This document shows, piece after piece, positions 46,815-55,399 of a stretch of DNA of 64,000 nucleotides. Where the stretch lies: contig NZ_SKBP01000009.1 in the NCBI RefSeq assembly GCF_004634195.1, forward strand, positions 62,001 to 126,000, read 5' to 3'. This stretch comes from Flavobacterium salilacus subsp. salilacus (GTDB lineage Bacteria; Bacteroidota; Bacteroidia; Flavobacteriales; Flavobacteriaceae). Positions within the stretch are counted from its first letter, which is position 1. Each line of letters starts with the position of its first letter. Position numbers and translations under genes: made by a program. Below the pieces are notes generated by a model. That model made no database searches. It saw only the letters and a program-made list of their open reading frames with translations, and was not told the origin of the DNA.

Positions 46815-47810
46815 ATGTACACAAAACGCAATTACGGTTTTTGGATGACCTTCGAGTGGTCTAAAGCTCCCTTTTTATATGGGTTGCTATATGCCTCTGT
46901 AATATATGTTGCAAATTATATATTGCGAACCCGGTTTAATATTTGCATTACCCTGCCCTGGAGCCCTGTGAGTGTAGTGGGTATTGCAGTGGCTTTTTAT
47001 CTTGGTTTTAAAAACAATGCCAGTTATGACAGGGTTTGGGAAGCACGAAAAATATGGGGAGGTATTGTTAATAACAGTCGCTCGTTTGGTGCGGCAACTA
47101 CATCGTTTATAATAGGCGAGAACGACCATGAAATTAAAAGGAGAATTATATACAGGCATATTGCATGGTTAACAGCATTGCGATACCAGTTGCGATTGCC
47201 TAAAGAATGGGAACATAAGGATGAAAAATTTACCCCGATTTTCCCCTCCGCTAATGAAGCGTATAGAAATGAACTTACTAAAGAGTTAGAACCTTTTTTG
47301 GATAAGGATGAAGTAAACAACTGTATTAAGAAAACCAATACAGCTACCCAAATTATAAGCATGCAGGCTATAGAGCTGCAAACCCTTAGAGATAAAAGCT
47401 ATTTTGACGATTTCAGGCATATGGAATTTCATAAACTGCTTACTACGTTTTATGATGACCAAGGGCGCAGCGAGAGAATTAAAAACTTTCCGTTTCCCCG
47501 CCAGTATGCCTCGACTGCTTTATGGCTTTCTTTTCTGTTTTCTGCATTAATTCCTTTCGGCATGCTTGATATATTAAGCAATTTAAAGGCAGAGTTAAGC
47601 TGGATTTTAATTCCGTTATCGGCACTTACCATTTGGGTATTTTTCCTTATGGAAAAAATCGGGGATTATTCTGAAAATCCATTTGAAGGTTCATATAATG
47701 ATATACCCATAAACTCCATTTCGCGAGCTATAGAAATTGATTTAAGGGAAATGTTGAATGATGAAAATATACCTAAGCCTATAGGCGATGTTGATGGCTT
47801 TTTGATGTAA
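46815..47810 (+). CDS. Bestrophin-family anion channel
   Basis: 331 aa. It fits the bacterial bestrophin (UPF0187/YneE) family with an N-terminal helix pair (LYGLLYASVIYVANYIL and PWSPVSVVGIAVAFYLGFKN), the family signature NNASYDRVWEARKIWGGIVNNSR, then a cytoplasmic helical part, two more hydrophobic helices near 240-285 (LSFLFSALIPFGMLDIL, ILIPLSALTIWVFFLME), and the C-terminal ENPFEGSYNDIP with the acidic cluster that in homologues binds calcium. It would be a pentameric anion channel; bacterial members may conduct cations instead. A terminator shared with the SRP RNA follows. Confidence 0.95.
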   Translation: MYTKRNYGFWMTFEWSKAPFLYGLLYASVIYVANYILRTRFNICITLPWSPVSVVGIAVAFYLGFKNNASYDRVWEARKIWGGIVNNSRSFGAATTSFIIGENDHEIKRRIIYRHIAWLTALRYQLRLPKEWEHKDEKFTPIFPSANEAYRNELTKELEPFLDKDEVNNCIKKTNTATQIISMQAIELQTLRDKSYFDDFRHMEFHKLLTTFYDDQGRSERIKNFPFPRQYASTALWLSFLFSALIPFGMLDILSNLKAELSWILIPLSALTIWVFFLMEKIGDYSENPFEGSYNDIPINSISRAIEIDLREMLNDENIPKPIGDVDGFLM

Positions 47811-47820
47811 GAAAAAAGAA

Positions 47821-47839
47821 AAAGCCCCTTGCGGGCTTT
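47821..47839. terminator. Bidirectional terminator between bestrophin gene and SRP RNA
   Basis: AAAGCCC-CTTGC-GGGCTTT. On the minus strand a T run (TTTTTCTTTTTTC) follows, so it ends the SRP RNA transcript; on the plus strand it lies 10 bp past the bestrophin stop. Confidence 0.75.
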
Positions 47840-47860
47840 GAATGAAATAAAGTAAAAAAT

Positions 47861-47954
47861 GGCAAGCGACCTACATCGCACCGCTACAACCGCATACCTT
47901 TGCTGCGTTCCCGCCCTGGAGGATTTTGCAGGAGCTGGTCGTGTAGGACTTGCC
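47861..47954 (-). ncRNA. ffs: Signal recognition particle RNA (small bacterial SRP RNA, 4.5S)
   Basis: A 94-nt minus-strand segment whose ends pair (GGCAAG at the 5' end, CTTGCC at the 3' end, continuing as CCTACA / TGTAGG). The apical part contains the conserved Ffh-binding element: CAGGGCGGGAACGCAGCAAAGG, with the GGAA-type tetraloop and the internal loops (written here as CAGGGCGGGAACGC followed by AGCAAAGG). This matches the domain IV of bacterial SRP RNA. The RNA guides ribosomes making inner-membrane proteins to FtsY. It is transcribed opposite to its neighbours and ends at the hairpin at 47821-47839. Confidence 0.92.
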
Positions 47955-48043
47955 GATGCAAAGATACATTATTTTTATATTTTTGCAAGGCAATAGGCGA
48001 TTAGAAAATGTAATTGTATATTGCCTTAACTATTAATAATACT

Positions 48044-49096
48044 ATGAAAACACATAAACTCTTAGCTTTCATTTCTTTGGCAGCAGCACTACATTCGTGC
48101 GGCGATGATGACAAAGACAAAAATAATTTATTTCGTATTGATACTTCGGCTATGAAACAACAATATCAACCACAGGAATCGTTTAGCCTGTCGTTGGTAA
48201 ACGAAAAAAATAAGACTATAGATTCGGTTATTTATTATATAAATGATGCCAGAGTCGGAGCTGTAAAAGGTAACGAGAAATTTAACGTTTCGCTGGAAGG
48301 ACGCAAGTTTGGCTACCAAAACCTGAAAGCTCTTGTATTTTATAATGGTAATAATGCCGAAACTACGGGCAGAATAGAGCTTACATCGGGTATAGAACCA
48401 AAGTTATTACAATATGAAATTGTAAATACCTATCCGCATGATATGAGTGCCTACACACAAGGATTGGAGTTTTACCGCGACACGCTTTTTGAGGGTACAG
48501 GTCAGTACAAACAATCGAGCCTGCGTAAAGTAAACTACAAAACAGGAGAGGTATATAAAGAAATAAAACCCGAAGAAAAGTACTTTGGCGAAGGTATTAC
48601 AGTCCTGAACAACAAAGTATATCAGCTTACCTGGAGAGAGAACACAGGTTTTATATATAACGCCGACACCTTTGAAAAGATAAAAGAGTTTACTTACTTT
48701 AAAAAAATAGAAGGCTGGGGGCTTACGAATGACGGCAAATACCTGTACCAAAGTGACGGCACGGAAAAAATATGGAAACTTGATCCGGAAACCATGACTG
48801 AAGCCGATTATGTAAATGTATATACTAAAACCAGTAAAATAAAAGCTGTTAATGAGCTGGAATGGATAGATGGCAAGATATATGGCAATGTATATCAAAA
48901 AGATGCTATAGCAGTTATAAACCCTGCAACGGGAGCTGTAGAGGCTATTATTGATTTATCGGATTTAAAAACGAAAGTTACCAAACACCCTAAAATGGAC
49001 GTACTTAACGGTATTGCCTATAACCCTAAAACCAAAACTATTTTTGTTACCGGCAAAAACTGGGACAAAATGTTTGAGATAAGGATTAAAGAGTAG
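48044..49096 (+). CDS. Glutaminyl-peptide cyclotransferase (bacterial type, lipoprotein)
   Basis: 350 aa from the ATG at 48044, which gives a lipoprotein signal (MKTHKLLAFISLAAALHSC); a TTG 10 codons upstream is unlikely. Residues about 25-110 are a beta-rich Ig-like part. The catalytic beta-propeller (about 115-350) shows DMSAYTQGLEFYRDTLFEGTG, YFGEGITVLNNKVYQLTW, GWGLTNDGKYLYQSDG, ELEWIDGKIYGNVY, and the end VLNGIAYNPKTKTIFVTGK. These are the Glu_cyclase_2 landmarks. The enzyme converts N-terminal glutamine to pyroglutamate; in Bacteroidota it acts on exported proteins, many of which begin with Gln after signal cleavage. Confidence 0.95.
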   Translation: MKTHKLLAFISLAAALHSCGDDDKDKNNLFRIDTSAMKQQYQPQESFSLSLVNEKNKTIDSVIYYINDARVGAVKGNEKFNVSLEGRKFGYQNLKALVFYNGNNAETTGRIELTSGIEPKLLQYEIVNTYPHDMSAYTQGLEFYRDTLFEGTGQYKQSSLRKVNYKTGEVYKEIKPEEKYFGEGITVLNNKVYQLTWRENTGFIYNADTFEKIKEFTYFKKIEGWGLTNDGKYLYQSDGTEKIWKLDPETMTEADYVNVYTKTSKIKAVNELEWIDGKIYGNVYQKDAIAVINPATGAVEAIIDLSDLKTKVTKHPKMDVLNGIAYNPKTKTIFVTGKNWDKMFEIRIKE

Positions 49097-49117
49097 TCAA
49101 CTTTTTAAAAAATCAAA

Positions 49118-49152
49118 TAAAAAAGCCTCCCGCCATAAGCAAGGAGGCTTTT
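49118..49152 (+). terminator. Terminator between glutaminyl cyclase and fasciclin genes
   Basis: AAAAAAGCCTCC, a loop CGCCATAAGCAA, GGAGGCTTTTT; 22 bp past one stop and 25 bp before the convergent stop, so it may serve both strands. Confidence 0.85.
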
Positions 49153-49176
49153 TACCATCCAAACACAAAATTATAT

Positions 49177-49734
49177 TTAGTCGTGCATCAACACGGTATC
49201 TACCACATGGATAACGCCATTGCTTTGGTTTACATCTGCAATAGTAACTTTAGCTTTTCCTCCTTTTTCATCCATAACCCATACATCTTTTCCGTTCAAC
49301 ATAAAGGTTAGCTCGCCGCCTTGTACGGTTTTGGCTGTATATTTTCCGTTTCCTTTTTTAATGGCTGCTATTATATCGGCTGCGCTCCATTTGCCTGCTA
49401 CCACATGGTAGGTAAGTATGCCTTGCAGCATTGCTTTATTTTCCGGTCTAAGTACCGTTTCTACTGTTCCCTTCGGTAGTTTATCAAAAGCGGCATTAGT
49501 GGGTGCAAATACTGTAAATGGTCCTTTGCCTTGCAAGGTCTCTACCAGTTCGGCAGCTTTTACAGCAGCCACCAACGTAGTGTGATCTTTAGAGTTTATG
49601 GCATTCTCAATAATGTTTTTGTTAGGGTACATAGGCGCACCACCTACCATTACTGTTTTTTGAGCAAAAGATGATGTTCCCAACATCATAACAAAAGCAA
49701 AAATTGCTGCGGATAAAATTCTTGACGTTTTCAT
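49177..49734 (-). CDS. Secreted fasciclin (FAS1) domain protein
   Basis: 185 aa: a signal peptide (MKTSRILSAAIFAFVMMLGTSSFAQ) and one FAS1 domain. Conserved parts: NIIENAINSKDHTTLVAAVKAA, the H1 box FTVFAPTNAAFDKLPKGTVE, LQGILTYHVVAGKW with the YH motif, and the H2 box ADVNQSNGVIHVVDTVLM. FAS1 proteins act in adhesion or matrix contacts; in bacteria their role is not defined. The start codon lies inside a perfect 13-bp inverted repeat, which may control translation. It is isolated between terminators. Confidence 0.95.
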   Translation of the reverse strand: MKTSRILSAAIFAFVMMLGTSSFAQKTVMVGGAPMYPNKNIIENAINSKDHTTLVAAVKAAELVETLQGKGPFTVFAPTNAAFDKLPKGTVETVLRPENKAMLQGILTYHVVAGKWSAADIIAAIKKGNGKYTAKTVQGGELTFMLNGKDVWVMDEKGGKAKVTIADVNQSNGVIHVVDTVLMHD

Positions 49735-49789
49735 AATTGTACTTTGTTTTAAAGTTTATATAGGCAGATACGCCACAAGTACAATTATG
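49732..49789 (-). promoter_or_regulatory. 13-bp perfect inverted repeat enclosing the fasciclin start codon
   Basis: CATAATTGTACTT (49732-49744) and AAGTACAATTATG (49777-49789) are exact reverse complements, separated by 32 bp. The ATG of the fasciclin gene (49734-49732) is the end of the stem, so in mRNA starting farther upstream the start codon would be base-paired. Confidence 0.6.
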
Positions 49790-49855
49790 GATTTTTGGAA
49801 TATGAATTTTTGGAAATATTTAACATGGGTGTCTTTATTTCTAAAAACTTAAAAC

Positions 49856-49882
49856 AAAAAGCCCTCACTATCGTGAGGGCTT
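49856..49882 (-). terminator. Terminator of rpsA
   Basis: On the minus strand GCCCTCAC-GATA-GTGAGGGC followed by TTTTTGTTTT, 25 bp past the rpsA stop codon. Confidence 0.9.
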
Positions 49883-49906
49883 CAATATCTAAAAATGGTT
49901 CAGGAA

Positions 49907-51676
49907 TTAGTTATCTCCTTTTTCCATTCTTTCTTTAAGCTCTGCCAATGCATCGATGTCACCAAGAGTGGTTTTCTCTGCATTGTTATTGTTAGAAGTG
50001 TTAGACTCTTGTGCAGCCTTAACATTCTTCTCTTCTTCATCTTTAAAAGTAGCTGTGTGCGATGCCACTACTCTTTTAAATTCTTTGTTGAACTCAATTA
50101 CTTTGAAGTCAGCAGTATCACCTTTTTTAAGTTTCTTACCGTCTTCTTTCTCTAAGTGTCTTGTTGGTATAAAGGCAACGATATCTTCGTTAAACTCTAC
50201 AGTAGCACCTTTATCAACAATCTCAGCTATAGTTCCGTTATGCACAGTACCTAAACCGAAAGAATCTTCATATTTATCCCAAGGGTTAGCCTGAGTTTGT
50301 TTGTGACCAAGAGATAGTTTACGTCCGTCAACATCAAGCTCAAGTACTACTACATCAAGCGTATCGCCAACATTTACAAATTCACTTGGGTGTTTGATTT
50401 TCTTAGTCCAAGAAAGGTCAGAGATGTAAATTAATCCATCGATACCCTCTTCAAGTTCTACGAATATACCAAAGTTAGTAAAGTTTCTTACAATACCTGT
50501 GTGTTTAGAACCTACAGGATATTTAGATGTAATATCAGTCCAAGGATCTTGAGAAAGTTGTTTGATACCTAATGACATCTTACGGTCATCTCTGTCAAGA
50601 GTAAGGATAACAGCTTCTACTTCATCACCAACTTTAACGAAGTCTTGTGCTGAACGTAAGTGTGTTGACCATGACATTTCAGATACGTGGATAAGACCTT
50701 CAACACCTTCAGCCACTTCAATAAATGCGCCGTAGTCAGCTATAACAACTACTTTACCTTTTACTTTATCACCAACAGCTAAGTTAGCATCAAGCGCATC
50801 CCATGGGTGCGGGTTAAGTTGTTTAAGACCAAGTTGAATTCTTGTTTTCTCGTCATCAAAGTCAAGGATAACCACGTTAAGTTTCTGGTCAAGCTCAAGT
50901 ACTTCACTTGGGTGGTTAATACGACTCCAAGAAAGGTCTGTAATGTGGATAAGACCATCAACACCTCCAAGGTCAATAAATACACCGTATGAAGTAATAT
51001 TTTTAACAACACCTTCAAGTACCTGACCTTTTTCAAGCTGCCCGATGATTTCTTTTTTCTGAACCTCGATATCAGCTTCAATAAGCGCTTTATGCGATAC
51101 AACTACGTTTTTAAATTCGTGGTTGATTTTCACAACCTTAAATTCCATAGTTTTATTCACATACTGGTCGTAATCCCTGATAGGTTTTACGTCTATTTGA
51201 GAACCCGGTAAGAATGCCTCAATACCAAATACGTCAACAATCATACCGCCTTTAGTTCTGCATTTTACAAAACCATTAACAATTTCTCCTGTTTCGTTAG
51301 CATTGATAACTCTGTCCCATGCTTTTATTGTACGTGCTTTTTTGTGCGAAAGAACCAGTTGTCCTGATTTATCTTCACGAACATCTATAAGTACTTCTAC
51401 TTTATCCCCTACTTTAAGGTTAGGGTTGTAACGGAATTCGTTAAGCGATATAACACCTTCCGATTTTGCGTTGATATCTACGATAGCATCCCTGTCAGTG
51501 ATTCTTACCACAGTACCTTCAACCACCTCATCACTGTCGGTATCAATAAAGGTTTTTTCAACTAAATCTTCAAATTCTTTAAGATTGCTTTCATCTACCG
51601 GATCGATACCTTCTTCAAAGTTGTGCCAGTTAAACTCTGCTAAAAATTCTTCTTTTGTTTTTGTTTCTTCAGACAT
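49907..51676 (-). CDS. rpsA: 30S ribosomal protein S1
   Basis: 589 aa with six S1 (OB-fold) repeats: from about 50, 135, 220, 305, 392 and 478. The last complete ones have the most regular motifs, such as YGVFIDLGGVDGLIHITDLSW, YGAFIEVAEGVEGLIHVSEMSW and FGIFVELEEGIDGLIYISDLSW (each cited as a degenerate repeat of G-x-F-V-E-L ... G-L-I-H). The N-terminal region is acidic (EETKTKEEFLAEFNW) and binds the ribosome; the C-terminal tail is low-complexity (NTSNNNNAEKT). S1 helps recruit mRNAs, important here because Shine-Dalgarno sites are rare. It has its own promoter, a leader of about 114 nt and a terminator. Confidence 0.97.
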   Translation of the reverse strand: MSEETKTKEEFLAEFNWHNFEEGIDPVDESNLKEFEDLVEKTFIDTDSDEVVEGTVVRITDRDAIVDINAKSEGVISLNEFRYNPNLKVGDKVEVLIDVREDKSGQLVLSHKKARTIKAWDRVINANETGEIVNGFVKCRTKGGMIVDVFGIEAFLPGSQIDVKPIRDYDQYVNKTMEFKVVKINHEFKNVVVSHKALIEADIEVQKKEIIGQLEKGQVLEGVVKNITSYGVFIDLGGVDGLIHITDLSWSRINHPSEVLELDQKLNVVILDFDDEKTRIQLGLKQLNPHPWDALDANLAVGDKVKGKVVVIADYGAFIEVAEGVEGLIHVSEMSWSTHLRSAQDFVKVGDEVEAVILTLDRDDRKMSLGIKQLSQDPWTDITSKYPVGSKHTGIVRNFTNFGIFVELEEGIDGLIYISDLSWTKKIKHPSEFVNVGDTLDVVVLELDVDGRKLSLGHKQTQANPWDKYEDSFGLGTVHNGTIAEIVDKGATVEFNEDIVAFIPTRHLEKEDGKKLKKGDTADFKVIEFNKEFKRVVASHTATFKDEEEKNVKAAQESNTSNNNNAEKTTLGDIDALAELKERMEKGDN

Positions 51677-51711
51677 TGCTGATAATAAAATTTGTATTCT
51701 GTGTTATCTCG

Positions 51712-51777
51712 GGGTTTCATACAGCAAGAAAACAACAGAAGTGTTTTACATAAAATGGTGAACCCTAATGGAAACCC
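51712..51777 (-). promoter_or_regulatory. Possible folded rpsA leader (autoregulatory candidate)
   Basis: In the leader RNA GGGUUUC (51777-51771) can pair with GAAACCC (51718-51712), enclosing a second hairpin AAAACA-CUUCUGU-UGUUUU (51747-51729). S1 represses its own translation in E. coli through a structured leader; whether this one does is unknown. Confidence 0.4.
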
Positions 51778-51796
51778 GTATCTGCCAAAAGGAGCG

Positions 51797-51826
51797 CAAA
51801 ACTACCATTATTTTTTTGATTTACAA
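51797..51826 (-). promoter_or_regulatory. rpsA promoter
   Basis: On the minus strand TTG (51824-51826), 19 bp, TAGTTTTG (51797-51804): full match to the Bacteroidota consensus. The start near 51790 gives a leader of about 114 nt. Confidence 0.75.
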
Positions 51827-52047
51827 ACATATACACCATCTTTTATGATTTACAGCAAATTATTCTATGTTCCTAACTATTAAAATGTTACATATATAAC
51901 TTTTTATTCTAAATAAATTAACACAGTCTTTATATAAACTATTTTTAATTATCTTAGTCCACTGGAAAAAAATCTGAAATTAAGCTAATAAACTTAATTT
52001 TTGCTATGACGCTATTTGACTTTATATTAATCCCGGCAAAGGGTCTC

Positions 52048-55000
52048 ATGCGCATGCTATGCAAGTTATGTGCATCACTCCTATTGGCTTTTTTCATCTC
52101 CCATAACTGCAACGCGCAGGATTTAACGCTATCGGTAACTGTTGTTGATGAAACTTGCCCGGGAAACGGACAATTATTTTTCTCTGTAACTAATGCAGCG
52201 CCTAACCCGCCCGTTAACTATCAGGTATTCCTGTTACCCAATACTACAACAGCTATATACGATAATACCACTCCAAGCGTTAGCAGCCTAACCGATGGTA
52301 CATACCTGGTTATTGCCAGCCAGACCGTTAACGGAAATACCGTTACCGACGAGGAAGAAGTAATTATTGAAGATAATACTACCCCGCTTATTTATGAGGT
52401 AACGAGCACGCCCACCGCTTGTGGCGACGATGCCAGTATTACTATTATTGTATCACAGGGCAACCCGCAAACCTATGAAATACTTACAGGTCCTGCTACA
52501 AGAAGCCCACAAGCCTCAGCCACGTTCCAAAACCTGCCTTCCGGAACTTATACCGTGAGGGTTATAGATAATTGTGGCGAAGGTATTGTTAAGGCACACA
52601 CCGTACTATCTGCCGAACCTGTAACAGTAGTAAGCCCTGCCGCTTTTCCTGATACCGAGTTACCAGGTTGCGACCTTATAACTGCCAGCCATAATGTAAG
52701 CCCTGAAGACCCTGACATACCGTTAGCAATTCCATTTTCGGTTACTTACACAGTATATCCACCGGGCGGAGGCACGCCAACGGTATATACACAAACAGTT
52801 TCGGGCGATCCTGTTGCAGGATTTATCATCAATCAGGTAATACCATTTTATTACGACACCGATTACTATTATGATCTTGAAATTATAGATAATTGCGGAA
52901 CGGTATATACAATAACTGAAAATTTAGTAAGGCAAAAACTTACTGCAATTGTAGGGTTTGATGATGCCGGTTGCGGAGAGAAATTCTTATATATAGATGT
53001 TTATAAATATGTAGCTCCTTACTATATCAACTTCACATCATATCCCGATGGGTTCGACCCCGCTGCGCTCAATCCTATATACCCCGATGCGTTTTATGAC
53101 TATCATAGTGTTTTCGGAGGCGAAGGTATGCCCGTGCCTTTTGGAGTTTATGAATTTACAATATCTGACGATTGCGGGCGTAGCGAAACAGTAACCACAG
53201 AACTTATAGATATAGAAGTCGAAGCATTATCAAACGAACGAAATAATGACTGCGAAAATAATTTGGGCAGTACCGAAATATTGGTGGCAGATTATGTATT
53301 GGTAGGCGGTAATATATTAGAAGCTCCCGATACATATACCGAAGATTTACCATTTGACCTCTCCGGCTATATAAATGAAGATGATAATGTAGAAATAGGA
53401 GGCTTACCGCCGGGAACATATCAATTTGAAGTAATTGACGATTGCGGCAATGTATATCCCGTAGAGGTAGTAATACCTGATTTTGCAGCATCGGGGCTTT
53501 CGTCCTTTGCCCGACCTGATTGTACGGAAGGCAGAGGCACGGTACGGGTTGCAAGCGGCTATGCATTAGAATCGGTAACCATAACGGTAGCTCCCCCGGA
53601 ATTTGAAGAAATATTCCCATTACCATACGATGCCTCTGAATATATTGCTGATGACGGAGCTTTGTATATGGACAATCTGCCACCGGGCAGTTATACCTTT
53701 ACTGCTACCAGTGATTGTACTGATAACCTTACTACAAATGCCAATATTGTAGGATATAACATAGTATCGAACAGTGTTCAGGAAACGCGCCATTGCGGTG
53801 CATTTGATATTGCTGTGGCACATGATAGTAACGGGGTTGTTTTTATTAAATTTTGGTTACAAAAACTGCTTGACCCTGATACAGATACTTGGGGACACCC
53901 CGCAACAAATAATCCTTATACAGGCGATGCTCTTAATAATACAAATGCAATAGAATTACTTAATAACACCACAACCTACAATATAATCAATACCGGAAAA
54001 TTCAGAGTAGTTAAATCATTCCGTTCTTTTGGCAATGGCACCGATAATAAAAGTTGTATAGAGATACTTGGTGAATTTGAGTTTTATGACGACCTTACTA
54101 TAACAAACATAAAAAATCTTACCTGTACGGGCAATGTTGCCGATGTAGAGATAATAGCTGTTGGAGCAGAGCCGCTTAATTACAAAATAATCAGTAAAAA
54201 TGGCGATACAAGTTTTCAGATAGATAACGGTAATAACAGCATCTTTACAGGACTGGAATCAGCAATATACGAAGTTCGGGTAGATGACCCCTGCGGAAAC
54301 TTTGATACGCAGCCCTTTAATGTAGCCGACCTGCCATCTATAGTAACTGCAACTGCTCCGCCTGATATTGAGGTGTGTGACGATGGCGATGATACTATTG
54401 AGTTATTTAACCTTAGCGACCAGGATACTTTTATACTCGATGGGCAAAATCCGGACGATGTTACACTCTCCTACCATACTTCATTAAGCGACGCCGAAAC
54501 CGGTGCTAACCCTATATCTACTGATTATACTGCTAATATAGGGGTTACAGAAGTTTTTGCTCGGGTAGTATATAACAATAATAACGACTGTATTGCTGTA
54601 ACATCATTTAAAATAACGGTACATGCATTGCCTGATCTGCAAATTAAAGAGTTATGGCCGGTTTGCGAAGGCGAAAGCATAATAGTTACTGCCGACCCGG
54701 GCTATGACAGCTATGCATGGTCTAACGGAGCTGCAACCCGAAGTATAATTGTTGCTGAAGAGGGAGAATATACCGTAACTGTAACAAATGAATATGGTTG
54801 TGAAGGGAGTAAAACAATAACCGTAGTAAACTCGCAAGCACCGGAAATAAGCCAAATTGATATTGAAGACTGGACTGATAATAACAACGTAATAACCGTA
54901 ATACTGGAAAATACTGCCGCAGCAGAAAATTTTGAGTATTCTTTAGACGGTATTAACTATCAGGACAGTAACACTTTTACAGGTCTCGAACCGGGACAGT

Positions 55001-55317
55001 ACAATGTATATGTACGCGATAAATATGACTGCGGTATTGATACCGAAGATGCATTCCTGCTTACCTATCCAAAATTTTTTACGCCAAACGGCGATGGTGT
55101 AAACGAAACATGGCGCATAAAATTCTCTACCGTAGAGCCTAATATGTATGTGTATATTTTTGACCGTTATGGCAAAGTAATAACAGGTTTTGGGGCTAAC
55201 AGCGAGGGCTGGGACGGAATGTATAACGGTGCAAAACTACCCTCTACGGATTATTGGTTTATAGTAGTCCGCGAAAATGGCAGGCAGTATAAGGGACACT
55301 TTTCTATGATACGTTAG
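52048..55317 (+). CDS. Large T9SS cargo protein with gliding-motility-associated (type B) C-terminal domain
   Basis: 1089 aa from the ATG at 52048, chosen because it begins directly with a signal peptide (MRMLCKLCASLLLAFF ... NCNAQ); an ATG at 52006 would add 14 residues and lies at the probable transcription start. The body is a row of beta-sandwich modules (about 30-720), each ending in a cysteine motif: VIDNCGEG, IIDNCGTV, ISDDCGRS, VIDDCGNV, VDDPCGNF. Later modules (about 760-1000) are Ig-like, including SYAWSNGAATRSI. The end (about 1010-1089) is the CHU_C/type B sorting domain: FFTPNGDGVNETWRI, YVYIFDRYGKVI, and WDGMYNGAKLPSTDYWF. Type B domains direct export by T9SS of SprB-like adhesins. 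Adhesion or gliding is a likely but unproven role. Confidence 0.93.
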   Translation: MRMLCKLCASLLLAFFISHNCNAQDLTLSVTVVDETCPGNGQLFFSVTNAAPNPPVNYQVFLLPNTTTAIYDNTTPSVSSLTDGTYLVIASQTVNGNTVTDEEEVIIEDNTTPLIYEVTSTPTACGDDASITIIVSQGNPQTYEILTGPATRSPQASATFQNLPSGTYTVRVIDNCGEGIVKAHTVLSAEPVTVVSPAAFPDTELPGCDLITASHNVSPEDPDIPLAIPFSVTYTVYPPGGGTPTVYTQTVSGDPVAGFIINQVIPFYYDTDYYYDLEIIDNCGTVYTITENLVRQKLTAIVGFDDAGCGEKFLYIDVYKYVAPYYINFTSYPDGFDPAALNPIYPDAFYDYHSVFGGEGMPVPFGVYEFTISDDCGRSETVTTELIDIEVEALSNERNNDCENNLGSTEILVADYVLVGGNILEAPDTYTEDLPFDLSGYINEDDNVEIGGLPPGTYQFEVIDDCGNVYPVEVVIPDFAASGLSSFARPDCTEGRGTVRVASGYALESVTITVAPPEFEEIFPLPYDASEYIADDGALYMDNLPPGSYTFTATSDCTDNLTTNANIVGYNIVSNSVQETRHCGAFDIAVAHDSNGVVFIKFWLQKLLDPDTDTWGHPATNNPYTGDALNNTNAIELLNNTTTYNIINTGKFRVVKSFRSFGNGTDNKSCIEILGEFEFYDDLTITNIKNLTCTGNVADVEIIAVGAEPLNYKIISKNGDTSFQIDNGNNSIFTGLESAIYEVRVDDPCGNFDTQPFNVADLPSIVTATAPPDIEVCDDGDDTIELFNLSDQDTFILDGQNPDDVTLSYHTSLSDAETGANPISTDYTANIGVTEVFARVVYNNNNDCIAVTSFKITVHALPDLQIKELWPVCEGESIIVTADPGYDSYAWSNGAATRSIIVAEEGEYTVTVTNEYGCEGSKTITVVNSQAPEISQIDIEDWTDNNNVITVILENTAAAENFEYSLDGINYQDSNTFTGLEPGQYNVYVRDKYDCGIDTEDAFLLTYPKFFTPNGDGVNETWRIKFSTVEPNMYVYIFDRYGKVITGFGANSEGWDGMYNGAKLPSTDYWFIVVRENGRQYKGHFSMIR

Positions 55318-55342
55318 TTCATAAAAATACTATCTTTAAACG

Positions 55343-55371
55343 ATACGCCCGAATCAATGATTCGGGCGTAT
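55343..55371. terminator. Bidirectional terminator between T9SS cargo gene and MFS gene
   Basis: ATACGCCCGAATCA and its exact complement (14-bp arms, 1-base centre), followed by TTGGTTTTTG on the plus strand; 26 bp past one stop and 29 bp from the other. Confidence 0.8.
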
Positions 55372-55399
55372 TTGGTTTTTGAACATATAATTATTATAA

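Larger units (their letters stand above)
51677..52005. other. Divergent intergenic region: rpsA leader and T9SS cargo upstream region
   Basis: The rpsA side (51677-51826) holds a long leader and promoter. The rest (about 51830-52005) is AT-rich; TAATTTTTG at 51995-52003 resembles a -7 box with one extra base and would place transcription start near 52010. No RNA gene was recognised. Confidence 0.6.
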
